A program made the translations under genes and the position numbers. A model generated the notes under the pieces. It was given only the letters and a program-made list of their open reading frames with translations. It was not told where the DNA came from and ran no database searches. DNA of 31,573 nt from Eubacterium sp. CAG:248 (GTDB lineage: Bacteria > Bacillota > Clostridia > Lachnospirales > Lachnospiraceae). The number at the start of each line of letters is the position of its first letter. Within the stretch, counting starts at the first letter, position 1. Positions 15,871-24,640 of the stretch are shown here, in pieces. The stretch spans positions 1 through 31,573 of the forward strand of contig FR886205.1 in assembly GCA_000436475.1 (NCBI GenBank). Reading direction: 5' to 3'.

Positions 15871-15999
15871 TCCAGCCTGCAAATCAGTCTTTTTTAAACA
15901 ACCTTTTTTCAGACATTCTTTTTTAATCATTTTTTATCATTTTTTCCAAATTAATTACATCCGGATTGTTCACGACAATGTGCATTCCGCACATAAAAA

Positions 16000-16058
16000 G
16001 AGACTGCCGCCTCAACGATTTTCAATCACTTGATTTTCAATCGCTAAAGCAACAGCCC
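16000..16058 (-). terminator. Long GU-rich terminator hairpin
   Basis: The arms GAGACTGCCGCCTCAACGATT (16000-16020) and AATCGCTAAAGCAACAGCCC (16039-16058) pair along about 20 positions when G-U pairs are allowed. On the minus strand it ends in TCTCTTTTTATG; on the plus strand TTTTTTATTT follows. It separates the kinase-like gene transcript from the fru operon. Confidence 0.75.
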
Positions 16059-16131
16059 TTTTTTATTTCATGACTTCGTAACTCAATCGTTTCGCCGTTC
16101 GCCAATAGTGAGCAAGCTCCCTATGGATCTC

Positions 16132-16297
16132 TTGCGCTCATTATATCACAATTTACTCTTTATCTGCCCCTATACTCACGAACACGCGCTATCGCGCTCT
16201 TTCGTCCTGCTTCGCATGACTGTTCATTCGTTAATGGCGCAAGAAAAGTAAATGTCTGCTTCGCAGCCGCTTCCTTTTCTTTTGCGCTCATTATATC
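16132..16297. repeat. Segment bounded by 16-bp direct repeats, with mini-hairpins
   Basis: TTGCGCTCATTATATC occurs at 16132-16147 and again at 16282-16297. The second copy contains the stop codon of the kinase-like gene, so the gene's tail has been duplicated 150 bp downstream. Between and beside the copies are short palindromes: TGCTTCGCA at 16208-16216 and 16257-16265, GCGCTATCGCGC near 16187, and GAGCAAGCTC at about 16110. The interval has no protein frame of interest. This explains the otherwise gene-free stretch 16059-16290. Confidence 0.55.
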
Positions 16298-16917
16298 GTT
16301 TTAAGCTCAAACTTTCTTCTGATAAAATCAACCAGAAAATCTGCTGTTTTTTCAACACCAAGTACACTGCTGTCAACCATGATATTTTTATGCTTAGGGT
16401 CAGATGGAAGAAAGCCGGCATAATGCATATGATAGTTATCTCTTGCCTCATCTACTGACCTTATCATCTTTTTTGCATCCTCTTCTGTCAGATTCAGATC
16501 CTTTACACAATTCTTAACACGTTCATCATAAGGTGCATATATGTATATGTGTATTGCAGCAGGTTCATCTGATAACACGAAATCTGAGCACCTTCCTACT
16601 ATAATGCAGCTTTCTCTCTCAACAAGAAACCTCATAATATTCTGCTGTGCTTCAAATATATTATCCTGCTCAGAGCTTGATTCAGTTCCCAGAGGAAACA
16701 TCATCCTCATATAAGAATTCTTGCTTGTCTTTTTAACCTTTTCCTCAAGCTCATCAATATGCGATACAGGAAGATTCAGCTTTTTTGCTGCCTGTTCTAC
16801 TATATCCCTGTCGTAATATTCTATGCCAAGCTTCTCACTCATCATCTTAGCTATAGGTCTTCCAAGACTGCCAAACTGTCTGGCTATTGTAACTACATAT
16901 TTCTTTTCATCACTCAT
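16291..16917 (-). CDS. Cytidylate kinase-like family protein
   Basis: A 208-residue P-loop protein of the AAA_26/cytidylate-kinase-like family. Seen: the N-terminal VTIARQFGSLGRPIAKMMSEKLG, a degenerate phosphate-binding loop (GSLGRPIA, with no lysine in the usual GKS/T position), the YYDRDIV motif, IIVGRCSDF, and an HxHYAG segment near the C-terminus typical of this family. It is common in Firmicutes and Bacteroidetes, is distinct from the essential Cmk, and has no established substrate. The ATG has AGGAGG upstream. It lies 125 bp after the antiporter gene with no terminator between, so the two are probably co-transcribed. Nucleotide kinase activity is plausible with the upstream deaminase, but unproven. 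Confidence 0.8.
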   Translation of the reverse strand: MSDEKKYVVTIARQFGSLGRPIAKMMSEKLGIEYYDRDIVEQAAKKLNLPVSHIDELEEKVKKTSKNSYMRMMFPLGTESSSEQDNIFEAQQNIMRFLVERESCIIVGRCSDFVLSDEPAAIHIYIYAPYDERVKNCVKDLNLTEEDAKKMIRSVDEARDNYHMHYAGFLPSDPKHKNIMVDSSVLGVEKTADFLVDFIRRKFELKTI

Positions 16918-17042
16918 AACTGCCTCCTATACAGAAATATCTCTTTTATCTCTTTTGTCTGATTTTTTCAATATCAGTCCGTAATCCTGTTTCAATAACA
17001 TTTTACTTTTTATTATTATATCCATTACATCATTTCTGTTTT

Positions 17043-18395
17043 CTAGTACACAAAACCAAGAACCAGAAATCCCACAATACTTACTGCCGCACCTATAAGC
17101 ACATATGGCAGCTGTGATACTGCATGGTCAAAGTTATCAATACCTGAACCCTGTGAAGCAAGAACTGTTGTATCACAATAGAAGCATGCATGATTACCAA
17201 ATGCACAACCTGAAAGAATAGCCGCCATAATAAGTATCGCATTAGCACCTACGCTTGCACCAAGAGGAAGTAATACTGGTGCTACAAGTGTACATACGCC
17301 CCATGCATTGGCAATCATAAATGCTAATATACCTGTTATGATAAATGCTAACATAGGGAATATCTTAGCTGATAATATAGGCTGTGTAAGATCTATAAAG
17401 AATTCTGTCATCTGCATCTTGCTTGCTATAGTCTGGAAAGTAAGCGCTGCAATAAGAAGAATGATTATAGGTAACATATCCGCAAAGCCTTTTACAAAGT
17501 TATCCCAGTATTCGGTAAATGTCATAAGCTTTTCTGCAAGATACATAACTAACGTAACTGCAAGACATATAACCTGTGCTACTACAAGATTACCTGTTAC
17601 ACATGCAACTACTACAAGCACAAGCATAGGTATAAGGAAGTTAAGGATATTACCATCCTGAGCACCCTCTTCATCATCCATATTATACTTCTTACTTGCA
17701 TCACTGTACACCTTACCAGTTGTTGCAACTCTGTCATACGCTTTCTTCATTCCACCAAGCTTAGGAAAAAGACCTGATGAAAAAAGAATAACTATAAGAA
17801 GTGCAACTATAGGATACACACAGAATGGGATTGCTTTAATATATGCTCCCATCCATGTCTTTGCGCCAAGTGCCTGCACACTTTCCTGTGCAAAGAATAT
17901 TGCCCCGAAATATGCCGCCCACGAAGAAAATGGGAACATAACACATACTGGTGAACCTGTACTGTCAAGAAGATAAGCAAGTGCCTCTCTTGGAACCTTT
18001 ACTTTATCATACACCTTTTTCATAGCCGTTCCAATTGACAATACATTAAGATAATCATCTATAAATATGATCACACCAAGTATAAATGTTGTAAACAATG
18101 TCTTTTTTTCAGTGTTACATATTTTAGATACAATCTTGGCAAAACCAAAATGTCCCTTAGATGCTGTAAGTAATGCTATAATACTTCCAAACAAGCCACA
18201 TACAAGTATCAGATATGCCTCTGCACTCATGACCTCTTCAAGTGTTGCCACCCACTCTGTTATAAAATTCTGTTTATATAAGAATAAAGCTCCTATTATT
18301 GAACCCGCTATCAAAAAAGGTTCGCATTTTTTAGTAGCTATAGCACCGATTACAATACCGACTACTATAATTACCGCTATAAGACCATAACTCAT
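17043..18395 (-). CDS. NhaC-family Na+/H+ antiporter-like membrane protein
   Basis: A 450-residue polytopic protein with about 11-12 hydrophobic segments. The diagnostic motifs are FIDDYLNVLSIG (about residues 110-122), DSTGSPVCVMFPFSSW and NHACFYCDTTVLASQGS. The family exchanges Na+ for H+, sometimes coupled with an organic anion. The true start is taken as the ATG at 18395, 7 nt after GGAGG; an in-frame TTG at 18401 lies too close to that site. It is encoded between a PucR regulator and a nucleotide-kinase-like gene; this context leaves open transport of a small organic compound instead of simple sodium exchange. Members of this superfamily include lactate/malate exchangers. Confidence 0.87.
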   Translation of the reverse strand: MSYGLIAVIIVVGIVIGAIATKKCEPFLIAGSIIGALFLYKQNFITEWVATLEEVMSAEAYLILVCGLFGSIIALLTASKGHFGFAKIVSKICNTEKKTLFTTFILGVIIFIDDYLNVLSIGTAMKKVYDKVKVPREALAYLLDSTGSPVCVMFPFSSWAAYFGAIFFAQESVQALGAKTWMGAYIKAIPFCVYPIVALLIVILFSSGLFPKLGGMKKAYDRVATTGKVYSDASKKYNMDDEEGAQDGNILNFLIPMLVLVVVACVTGNLVVAQVICLAVTLVMYLAEKLMTFTEYWDNFVKGFADMLPIIILLIAALTFQTIASKMQMTEFFIDLTQPILSAKIFPMLAFIITGILAFMIANAWGVCTLVAPVLLPLGASVGANAILIMAAILSGCAFGNHACFYCDTTVLASQGSGIDNFDHAVSQLPYVLIGAAVSIVGFLVLGFVY

Positions 18396-18541
18396 AATCA
18401 ATCCTCCTGTTTCCTGTGTAACTTTTGTTGAATCCTGATGTTTTAGAATATTGTCATATACATTGGCAATAATCTTTTTTATGACAGGTTATCTGAATAA
18501 TATCTTCTTAAAGCTTCAAAAAATCCTCTTAAATGTACAAA

Positions 18542-18581
18542 AAAGGGACTTCTGCCGGTCGTCACCAGCTAAAGCCCCTTT
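18542..18581 (-). terminator. Terminator between PucR and the antiporter gene
   Basis: AAAGGGACTT (18542-18551) and AAGCCCCTTT (18572-18581) close a stem with an inner GCTGGT/ACCGGC helix. On the minus strand TTTTTTGTAC follows. It lies 190 bp after the PucR stop, so the antiporter gene probably has its own promoter within 18396-18541, though I see no clear one. The rest of 18582-18770 holds only a short open frame (see findings). Confidence 0.75.
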
Positions 18582-18770
18582 GCTTCATAAGATATTATAT
18601 TTAAATTACTTCCTGTCTATGAGTGTAATATATCACCCCGCCTTATATGTTTCAACATAAAATATTTCATCAACCTGCTTTATATCATTCAGATACAAAT
18701 CAATTACAGCTCTTTTGTTCTCACAGTACAAACAGTATTACTACTCAACATATATTCTTATAATATGCTG

Positions 18771-20066
18771 TCAGCTGATTTCCATACATATAATGGCATT
18801 CATAAATTCCAGCCTGGTTATGGCATCATCAAAATCCCTGCCTGTTAACTGGCTTATGCGCTGCACTCTATACTTAACTGTATTCCTATGGGTGTATAAC
18901 TGTTCAGATGCATGAATAAGACTGTTATTGTTCCATAAATATGCTTTCAGTGTTTCCAGAAGCTTAGAATTATTATTCCTGTCATACTCAATAATAACTC
19001 CCAACGTATTGTCTATGAATTCCTGCATAACCTTTTTATCTGCTAACTCTGAAAACAGGTTATATATTCCCATCTCTTCATACCAGAATACTCTTCCTGA
19101 CATATTCATTTTCTCTGAGAGTATTACACATCTTGATGCTTCTGTAAAACTCTTCTGTAAATCACCTATTCCTTCATATGCACGCCCAACCCCCATAACA
19201 AGCTTTATATCAGAACTTATGCTATAAAGGTACTCTGATAAGCTCTTATATATCTTAGCCAGCACTTCTTTTTTATCCGATTCACTCACTGTATCGGTGT
19301 CCTGTATATTTTTCATTGAAGAATCAACTGGAATAATCTCTGATATATTATTACCTGACATATTAATATCAGCACTTCTGTCTGATACATCCATCTCTCC
19401 CTTTTTTAAGCAGAAACAACCGACAATATTGTTGCCATATCTTGATAACAAAGCATTCATGTTACCTGAATTGAATTCATTTTTTATTTTACTTATAACC
19501 GTGTCATATTCATATTCTTCTATTCTTCTGTCACCATGAATATTTATTGTAAACATGCGGTTCTTACCATCCAAAGCATAACCAGCTTCCGAAAACTTCA
19601 TTGCAAATGCATCTTCATTAATATTCTTGCCAAATATAATCCCTGACAGAATATCATCACTAAGGGCATCTGAATTCTTATTATAAGCTATTGCATGTCC
19701 GATTTCTTCAAATATATCTACAAGTGGAATCTCACCAGATATAACAAATATCGGAAAATTATTAAGATTCGCATACGATACTACACTGCTGTCTATACTG
19801 GCTATATACTTGTCACCTGTCAAAAGCAGCGCTCCCGACATATTAAGCTTATTTGCTTTTTTAATAACAAGCGGCAGATTGAAATCTTGACTCTTAATAA
19901 CCGGAGTACTTATTATAAGAAGCTCCTGCCCTTTGACCCACTTGGCAAAATTCATATTTTCCGGCTTATATACCCATCTTATACTGTTAGACAATCCACT
20001 CTTACCAGCGATTATTTTCGCCTGTGCCATAGATGGCAATGTTAATAGATCTTTACATTCAAACAT
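18771..20066 (-). CDS. PucR-family transcriptional regulator
   Basis: A 431-residue regulator. The N-terminal PucR ligand domain (about 5-125) starts with the typical CKDLLTLPSM and contains ELLIISTP and ALLLTG. A middle GGDEF-like region follows. The C-terminal PucR helix-turn-helix (about 375-430) has YLWNNNSLIHASEQLYTHRN and NTVKYRVQRISQLTGRDF. Family members are activators of purine or related nitrogen-compound catabolism (named after B. subtilis PucR). The gene lies directly downstream of a CodA-type deaminase, from which it is separated by a strong terminator. It has its own extended -10 promoter. Most likely it controls the deaminase and perhaps the antiporter (inference). Confidence 0.88.
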   Translation of the reverse strand: MFECKDLLTLPSMAQAKIIAGKSGLSNSIRWVYKPENMNFAKWVKGQELLIISTPVIKSQDFNLPLVIKKANKLNMSGALLLTGDKYIASIDSSVVSYANLNNFPIFVISGEIPLVDIFEEIGHAIAYNKNSDALSDDILSGIIFGKNINEDAFAMKFSEAGYALDGKNRMFTINIHGDRRIEEYEYDTVISKIKNEFNSGNMNALLSRYGNNIVGCFCLKKGEMDVSDRSADINMSGNNISEIIPVDSSMKNIQDTDTVSESDKKEVLAKIYKSLSEYLYSISSDIKLVMGVGRAYEGIGDLQKSFTEASRCVILSEKMNMSGRVFWYEEMGIYNLFSELADKKVMQEFIDNTLGVIIEYDRNNNSKLLETLKAYLWNNNSLIHASEQLYTHRNTVKYRVQRISQLTGRDFDDAITRLEFMNAIICMEIS

Positions 20067-20133
20067 TTTTTCTCTCCTGTCAAACTTTAATCCTATGCGA
20101 TATAAAATGTTCCTGTATTGTATATTAACTTAC

Positions 20134-20142
20134 ATTATAGCA
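20134..20142 (-). promoter_or_regulatory. Extended -10 promoter of the PucR gene
   Basis: TGC-TATAAT on the minus strand, about 70 bp upstream of the ATG. No good -35 is present, but the TGN extension usually compensates. Confidence 0.5.
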
Positions 20143-20171
20143 CATTCTTTATATATCATAAAACATAAAAA

Positions 20172-20211
20172 ACAGATTAGATTGGCTTACAAGTAAACTA
20201 ATCTAATCTGT
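20172..20211 (-). terminator. Terminator after the codA-like gene
   Basis: ACAGATTAGATT (20172-20183) and AATCTAATCTGT (20200-20211) form a perfect 12-bp stem that can be extended inwards. It is followed on the minus strand by TTTTTTATG, 59 bp after the deaminase stop. Confidence 0.9.
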
Positions 20212-20269
20212 TTGTCACACATTATAATTCTACTTTATCAACTATGAATCCATTAACTATCATTCACTC

Positions 20270-21532
20270 TTACTTTGCCATAAAATCACTCAAAGCCTCA
20301 TACTGTACCGGAGCCTTCTTGAACAGATATTCTCCATCTCGGACACTTGCCACTACATCAGCTCTTTCGCACACTGCTTCAAACTCGCTTTTAGCATCAA
20401 CTACAATAAAGTTAGCTGGCTTTCCTGCTTCGATACCGTATTGGTCTGATATGTTCATAGTCTTAGCACCATTCACTGTTATAAGATCAAGACAGTTATC
20501 CATCTCCTCAAACGACATCATCTGTGCGATATGAATACCATTATCAAGGACATTCATAAGGTTGCCGTTGCCGGCTGGATACCATGGATCCTGTATAGAA
20601 TCCTGTGCAAAGCATACATTTATACCATTTTCGTATAATTCCTTAACCCTTGTAAGACCTCTTCTCTTAGGATATGTATCTTGTCTGCCCTGAAGATATA
20701 TATTCTCTGTTGGGCATGATATAAAGTTAAGACCTGACTTTTTAAAGTTCTTCATCATTCTGAATGCATAGCTGTTATCTACAGAACCAAGTGAACAGGT
20801 GTGGCTTGCTGTTGTCTTAGGTCCGATTCCTTCAACTATTGAAAGTGCTGTAAGAAGCTCTACGAATCTGCTCATAGGATCATCACTTTCATCACAATGT
20901 ACATCTATAAGCTTATCATACTTAACTGCAAGTTCAACAACCTTATGTATAGACTTCTCACCAAACTCCCTGCAATATTCAAAATGTGGTATGCCACCAA
21001 CACAATCGGCTCCCATCTTAAGTCCTTCTTCTACAAGCTTATCTCCATCCTTATATGAATACATACCCTCCTGTGGGAAAGAAACTATCTGGATAGTTAC
21101 TATATCCTTCAGTTCTTCCTTTAACTCAAGCAACGCTTTAAGTGCTGTAAGGTTAGGATCTGTTACATCTGCATGTGTCCTGATATATTGTACACCATGT
21201 GATACTTCCATCTTAACTGCCTTTATAGCTCTTGCCTTTATCTCATCTATAGTAAGATCCGACTTGGTTTCACTCCATCTTTGTATTCCTTCAAACAATG
21301 TACCTGTTCCATTCGTAGCTCCCTGCTTTCTTGCCGTGAATACATAATCAAGATGAATATGTGGATCTACATATGGTGGCAATGTAAGCTTACCACCAAG
21401 ATCTTCTACCTCACAGTCAGCAGCAACCTCAATAGATGGTGCAATCTTTTTAAACACTCCATCCTCTACAAGTATTTCCTGTAACTCATTATATCCCTTT
21501 AACTTTGCGTTAATAAACTTCCTTCTAGCCAT
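20270..21532 (-). CDS. codA: Cytosine deaminase-like amidohydrolase (CodA family)
   Basis: A 420-residue TIM-barrel metal-dependent deaminase that aligns along its length with E. coli CodA. Seen: the metal histidines in PHIHLD (58 and 60), the substrate glutamine in FPQEG, the third ligand and catalytic base in DVHCDE (His212, Glu215), SHT (His244) and the last metal Asp at 311 in FAQDSIQDPWYP. In E. coli the equivalent segment is FGHDDVFDPWYP. Here the second Asp, which contacts the pyrimidine, is Ser312 and the preceding His is Gln. The substrate may thus be cytosine or a related compound (isoguanine, 5-methylcytosine, creatinine-like). The start has AGGAGG. The product, ammonia plus uracil or equivalent, fits a nitrogen-scavenging unit with the PucR regulator. 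Confidence 0.85.
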   Translation of the reverse strand: MARRKFINAKLKGYNELQEILVEDGVFKKIAPSIEVAADCEVEDLGGKLTLPPYVDPHIHLDYVFTARKQGATNGTGTLFEGIQRWSETKSDLTIDEIKARAIKAVKMEVSHGVQYIRTHADVTDPNLTALKALLELKEELKDIVTIQIVSFPQEGMYSYKDGDKLVEEGLKMGADCVGGIPHFEYCREFGEKSIHKVVELAVKYDKLIDVHCDESDDPMSRFVELLTALSIVEGIGPKTTASHTCSLGSVDNSYAFRMMKNFKKSGLNFISCPTENIYLQGRQDTYPKRRGLTRVKELYENGINVCFAQDSIQDPWYPAGNGNLMNVLDNGIHIAQMMSFEEMDNCLDLITVNGAKTMNISDQYGIEAGKPANFIVVDAKSEFEAVCERADVVASVRDGEYLFKKAPVQYEALSDFMAK

Positions 21533-21561
21533 AATAAAACCTCCTGAACATTATTTTTATA

Positions 21562-21577
21562 CGATAAGTTTTTATCG
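21562..21577 (-). promoter_or_regulatory. Inverted repeat in the codA leader
   Basis: CGATAA-GTTT-TTATCG is a perfect 6-bp dyad about 30 bp upstream of the codA ATG, just before its ribosome site. It could be an operator or a small RNA hairpin. Confidence 0.3.
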
Positions 21578-21612
21578 ATACCGAATAATTCTTGTTATTT
21601 CTTTATGACCAG

Positions 21613-21641
21613 AATATAATCCTATACTATGTTCTTATCAA
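21613..21641 (-). promoter_or_regulatory. Promoter of codA
   Basis: TTGATA (21636-21641) and TATATT (21613-21618) are separated by 17 bp on the minus strand. The predicted leader is about 75 nt. Confidence 0.65.
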
Positions 21642-21668
21642 GATTTTGTGCACTGGTGACAAGATTTT
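21639..21668 (-). promoter_or_regulatory. Direct repeats overlapping the codA -35, possible PucR site
   Basis: CAAGATTTT is repeated exactly at 21639-21647 and 21660-21668, a 21-bp (two-turn) period. The proximal copy overlaps the -35 of codA by 3 bp. Repeats in this position suit an activator contacting RNA polymerase. Confidence 0.4.
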
Positions 21669-21743
21669 TATACTGTTTTAACAAGTTATGCTGCTCATTT
21701 TTGTTCTGTCAGGACATAATAGATGATATATTTAATATATGCG

Positions 21744-23099
21744 TTATTTCTTATGTTCAAGTATACCGTTAAACTTCGCCATAAATACTGTTGTTGTTAC
21801 TATCGCAGCTATGATATCGCTGACCGGCTCTGCTAAAAATACTGCAAACACCTTATCTGAAAGCAGCAATGGTAACGTAAATATAAGCGGAATCAGCAGA
21901 ATCAGCTTTCTTAAGCATGCCATAACAAGACTTACCTTTGCCTGTCCAAGTGCCATAAATCCCTGCTGGCAGCTGACCTGGAATCCAAGTGCAAATATTC
22001 CTGCCATATATATACGCAACGCCCACGACGTATAGCTTACCAGACTGGCATCTGATGTAAACATCCCTGCGAATATCTGTGGGAACAACATCATTACAAG
22101 CCAGCTTATACATGTAAATATTACGCATATCTTAAACTGCAGAAAAAATGCTTTCTTAACTCTATCCTTTTTATTGGCACCATAGTTATAACTTATAATG
22201 GGCTGTGCCCCCTGACATATTCCCTGTACCGGCATGACAACAAGCTGGTTGGTACTTGTAATGATAGTCATGGCACCAACTGCCATATCCCCTCCAAACT
22301 TTGACAGACTTGATGTAAAGCTTATAGAAAGAATACTCTCTGTTGACAACATAACAAAGCTTGATATTCCAAGCGCAAGACATGGACCTATTATACTGCC
22401 CTTTAACCTTAAATCACTCATTTTAAGCTTTAATATTGTTTTATTACCAGTAAGAAATCTTAATATCCATATTGCACCAACCGCCTGACTTATAACAGTT
22501 GCTAGCGCTGCACCCTTCACTCCCATTTCGAATACAAATATAAATATTGGATCTAGTATTATATTAATAACCGCTCCAATCACTGTTGTAAGCATACTTA
22601 TCTTTGCAAAGCCCTGCGTTGTTATAAAAAGATTCATGCCTAATACAGTAACAACAAATATACTTCCCAGTATATATATTCTTGCATATGAAACCGCATA
22701 CGTAAGTGTTGCACTGCTTGCGCCAAACCATACAAGAAGTGTTGGTGCTGCCACATAGAATATGACAGTAAGTGCAACTGCGCATATCATAAGAAACGAA
22801 AAACAGTTTCCCATTATTTTCTGTGCAGTTTCATTATCCTTCTTTCCCATATATATAGCTGCTCTAGGGGCACCACCTGAACCTGCTAACATTGCAAATG
22901 CATTTATTAACATAAGTATCGGAGTAAATAATCCAACACCTGTTAATGCACTCGCACCTATGCCAGGAATATGACCTATATATATTCTGTCTACTATATT
23001 GTATAAAAGATTGACTACCTGCGCTACAACTGCCGGAACAGCCAGCTTTGCAAGAAGTGAGCCTATACTTCCTTCTCCAAGATTTGTTGTATCTGACAT
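21744..23099 (-). CDS. MATE-family efflux transporter
   Basis: A 451-residue membrane protein with about 12 hydrophobic segments in two repeats of six. Typical MATE features are LAVPAVVAQVVNLLYNIVDRIYIGHI at the start of the first half, the GMNLFITTQGF loop in the fourth segment, and QGICQGAQPIISYNYGA in the second half. It resembles the MepA/DinF-related branch of exporters of cationic drugs or metabolites, driven by Na+ or H+. The ATG at 23099 has GGAG 7 nt upstream; the frame is open to 23132. It is divergent from the GH28 gene with a 158-bp shared region, so the two may be co-regulated. Substrate unknown. Confidence 0.9.
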   Translation of the reverse strand: MSDTTNLGEGSIGSLLAKLAVPAVVAQVVNLLYNIVDRIYIGHIPGIGASALTGVGLFTPILMLINAFAMLAGSGGAPRAAIYMGKKDNETAQKIMGNCFSFLMICAVALTVIFYVAAPTLLVWFGASSATLTYAVSYARIYILGSIFVVTVLGMNLFITTQGFAKISMLTTVIGAVINIILDPIFIFVFEMGVKGAALATVISQAVGAIWILRFLTGNKTILKLKMSDLRLKGSIIGPCLALGISSFVMLSTESILSISFTSSLSKFGGDMAVGAMTIITSTNQLVVMPVQGICQGAQPIISYNYGANKKDRVKKAFFLQFKICVIFTCISWLVMMLFPQIFAGMFTSDASLVSYTSWALRIYMAGIFALGFQVSCQQGFMALGQAKVSLVMACLRKLILLIPLIFTLPLLLSDKVFAVFLAEPVSDIIAAIVTTTVFMAKFNGILEHKK

Positions 23100-23149
23100 A
23101 TTAATCTCCATTCCTGCGTATCTTTTACGCACATTTTGCTTTTATATTA

Positions 23150-23158
23150 TGCTATAAT
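23150..23158 (+). promoter_or_regulatory. Extended -10 promoter of the GH28 gene
   Basis: TGC-TATAAT on the plus strand, about 95 bp ahead of the GH28 ATG, in the divergent spacer. The -35 is not recognisable. Confidence 0.4.
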
Positions 23159-23257
23159 AATATAATAATAAGATGTAAGTTCCACCATACATTTTGCCCT
23201 GACACCATATTATACATCATGTTATAAAATATTAATCTATACAGAAAGCGAAATCTA

Positions 23258-24640
23258 ATGAAGCATACTAATACAGACATCAAAGCAGACAACTTAAATA
23301 CCCAATTAAATACCAATACACAATCTAATCCTGATTCCTGCTCACCATATAAATCCTCATCCAAATCATCATCCAGCTATGGCAGCTTTCCTGACGGTAC
23401 ACCCATAAATAACTGGTTTTATTCGAATTATACCAAAATCAAGTCAGCTTTACAATCTCCACCTGCTACTGCCAATTCATATATTATAACTGACTATGGA
23501 ATAAAAGATGATGGTAACATATATACTGAAGAATTCCAGAAGCTTATAAACTCTGTGTACGACAATGGTGGAGGTTATATTATAATACCTGACGGAACAT
23601 ATATGACAGGTTCCCTTTTTTTTAAGCCAGGAGTTAATCTGTATATAGAAAAAAACGGCATATTAAAAGGAAGTCAGGATATTACAGACTATCCAGTAAT
23701 AAAAACACGTATTGAAGGCGAAAGCTGCCTGTACTATGCCGCACTTATTAACGCCAGCCATGCAGATGGCTTCACTATATATGGTGAAGGAACAATAGAT
23801 GGCAATGGTCTGCATGCCTGGAAATGCTTCTGGCAGAGAAGAAGCTGGAATCCTGACTGTACAAACAAAGATGAACAGCGTGCCCGCCTTTTATATATCG
23901 CACATTCAGACAACGTAACTATATATGGTATTCATATGAAAGATTCCCAGTTCTGGACGTGCCACATATATAAATGTACACATACCGCAATCTATGACTG
24001 TACAATATCAAGCCCACGTACTCCGGTGAAAGCCCCAAGTACCGATGCGATCGATATAGATGCATGTTCTGATGTACACATAAAGGGATGTCACATTAAT
24101 GTCAATGACGATGCAGTTGCACTTAAAGGTGGTAAAGGGATAAATGCCAAAGCTGATTCTGATAATGGACTAAATGAAAGAATAATAATTGAAGACTGTA
24201 TATATGACTTCTGTCATGGCTGCCTTACCTGTGGTTCAGAAGCTATCCACAATCGTAATATTATTATGCGAAACATACGCATAAATAATGGTTATAATCT
24301 CCTGTGGCTTAAAATGCGGCCTGACACACCTCAGCTTTATGAACATATACTTATTAAAAATGTAACTGGAAAAGTATCAAGCTTTATAAACATTAATCCA
24401 TGGACACAATTCAGCAATATTAAGAATGAAGCTTCTTTAAAAAACGGCAGCGATAAACCTCCCATCCTGCTATCATATATTAACAACATTACAATGCAGG
24501 ACTGCACCTGTGAATGTGATGCATATTACAATGTTAAAGAAGACCCATCGCAATATCTTATCAATAATATACAGCTGATAGATAATGCTATAACTCTTAT
24601 GGATAATAACGACCTGCAGCTTCATAACAATGCTGAATGA
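23258..24640 (+). CDS. GH28 polygalacturonase-like glycoside hydrolase, no signal peptide
   Basis: A 460-residue parallel beta-helix enzyme of the pectin-degrading GH28 family. Seen: STDAIDIDAC with the first catalytic Asp (263), NDDAVALKGG with the Asp pair (284, 285), CHGCLTCGSE with His320, and LWLKMRPD with Lys352. In the classical RIK motif the Arg is Trp here. The N-terminal 50 residues are rich in Ser, Asn and Thr (SSSKSSSS) and contain no hydrophobic signal or lipobox, so the enzyme is probably cytoplasmic and would act on imported galacturonate oligomers as an exo-hydrolase (inference). The ribosome site is poor (AGAAAG), and the low-complexity N-terminus could be untranslated leader, but the next in-frame ATG lies too far inside (residue 116). 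It is flanked by two MATE genes. A rhamnogalacturonase-type specificity is possible. Confidence 0.85.
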   Translation: MKHTNTDIKADNLNTQLNTNTQSNPDSCSPYKSSSKSSSSYGSFPDGTPINNWFYSNYTKIKSALQSPPATANSYIITDYGIKDDGNIYTEEFQKLINSVYDNGGGYIIIPDGTYMTGSLFFKPGVNLYIEKNGILKGSQDITDYPVIKTRIEGESCLYYAALINASHADGFTIYGEGTIDGNGLHAWKCFWQRRSWNPDCTNKDEQRARLLYIAHSDNVTIYGIHMKDSQFWTCHIYKCTHTAIYDCTISSPRTPVKAPSTDAIDIDACSDVHIKGCHINVNDDAVALKGGKGINAKADSDNGLNERIIIEDCIYDFCHGCLTCGSEAIHNRNIIMRNIRINNGYNLLWLKMRPDTPQLYEHILIKNVTGKVSSFININPWTQFSNIKNEASLKNGSDKPPILLSYINNITMQDCTCECDAYYNVKEDPSQYLINNIQLIDNAITLMDNNDLQLHNNAE

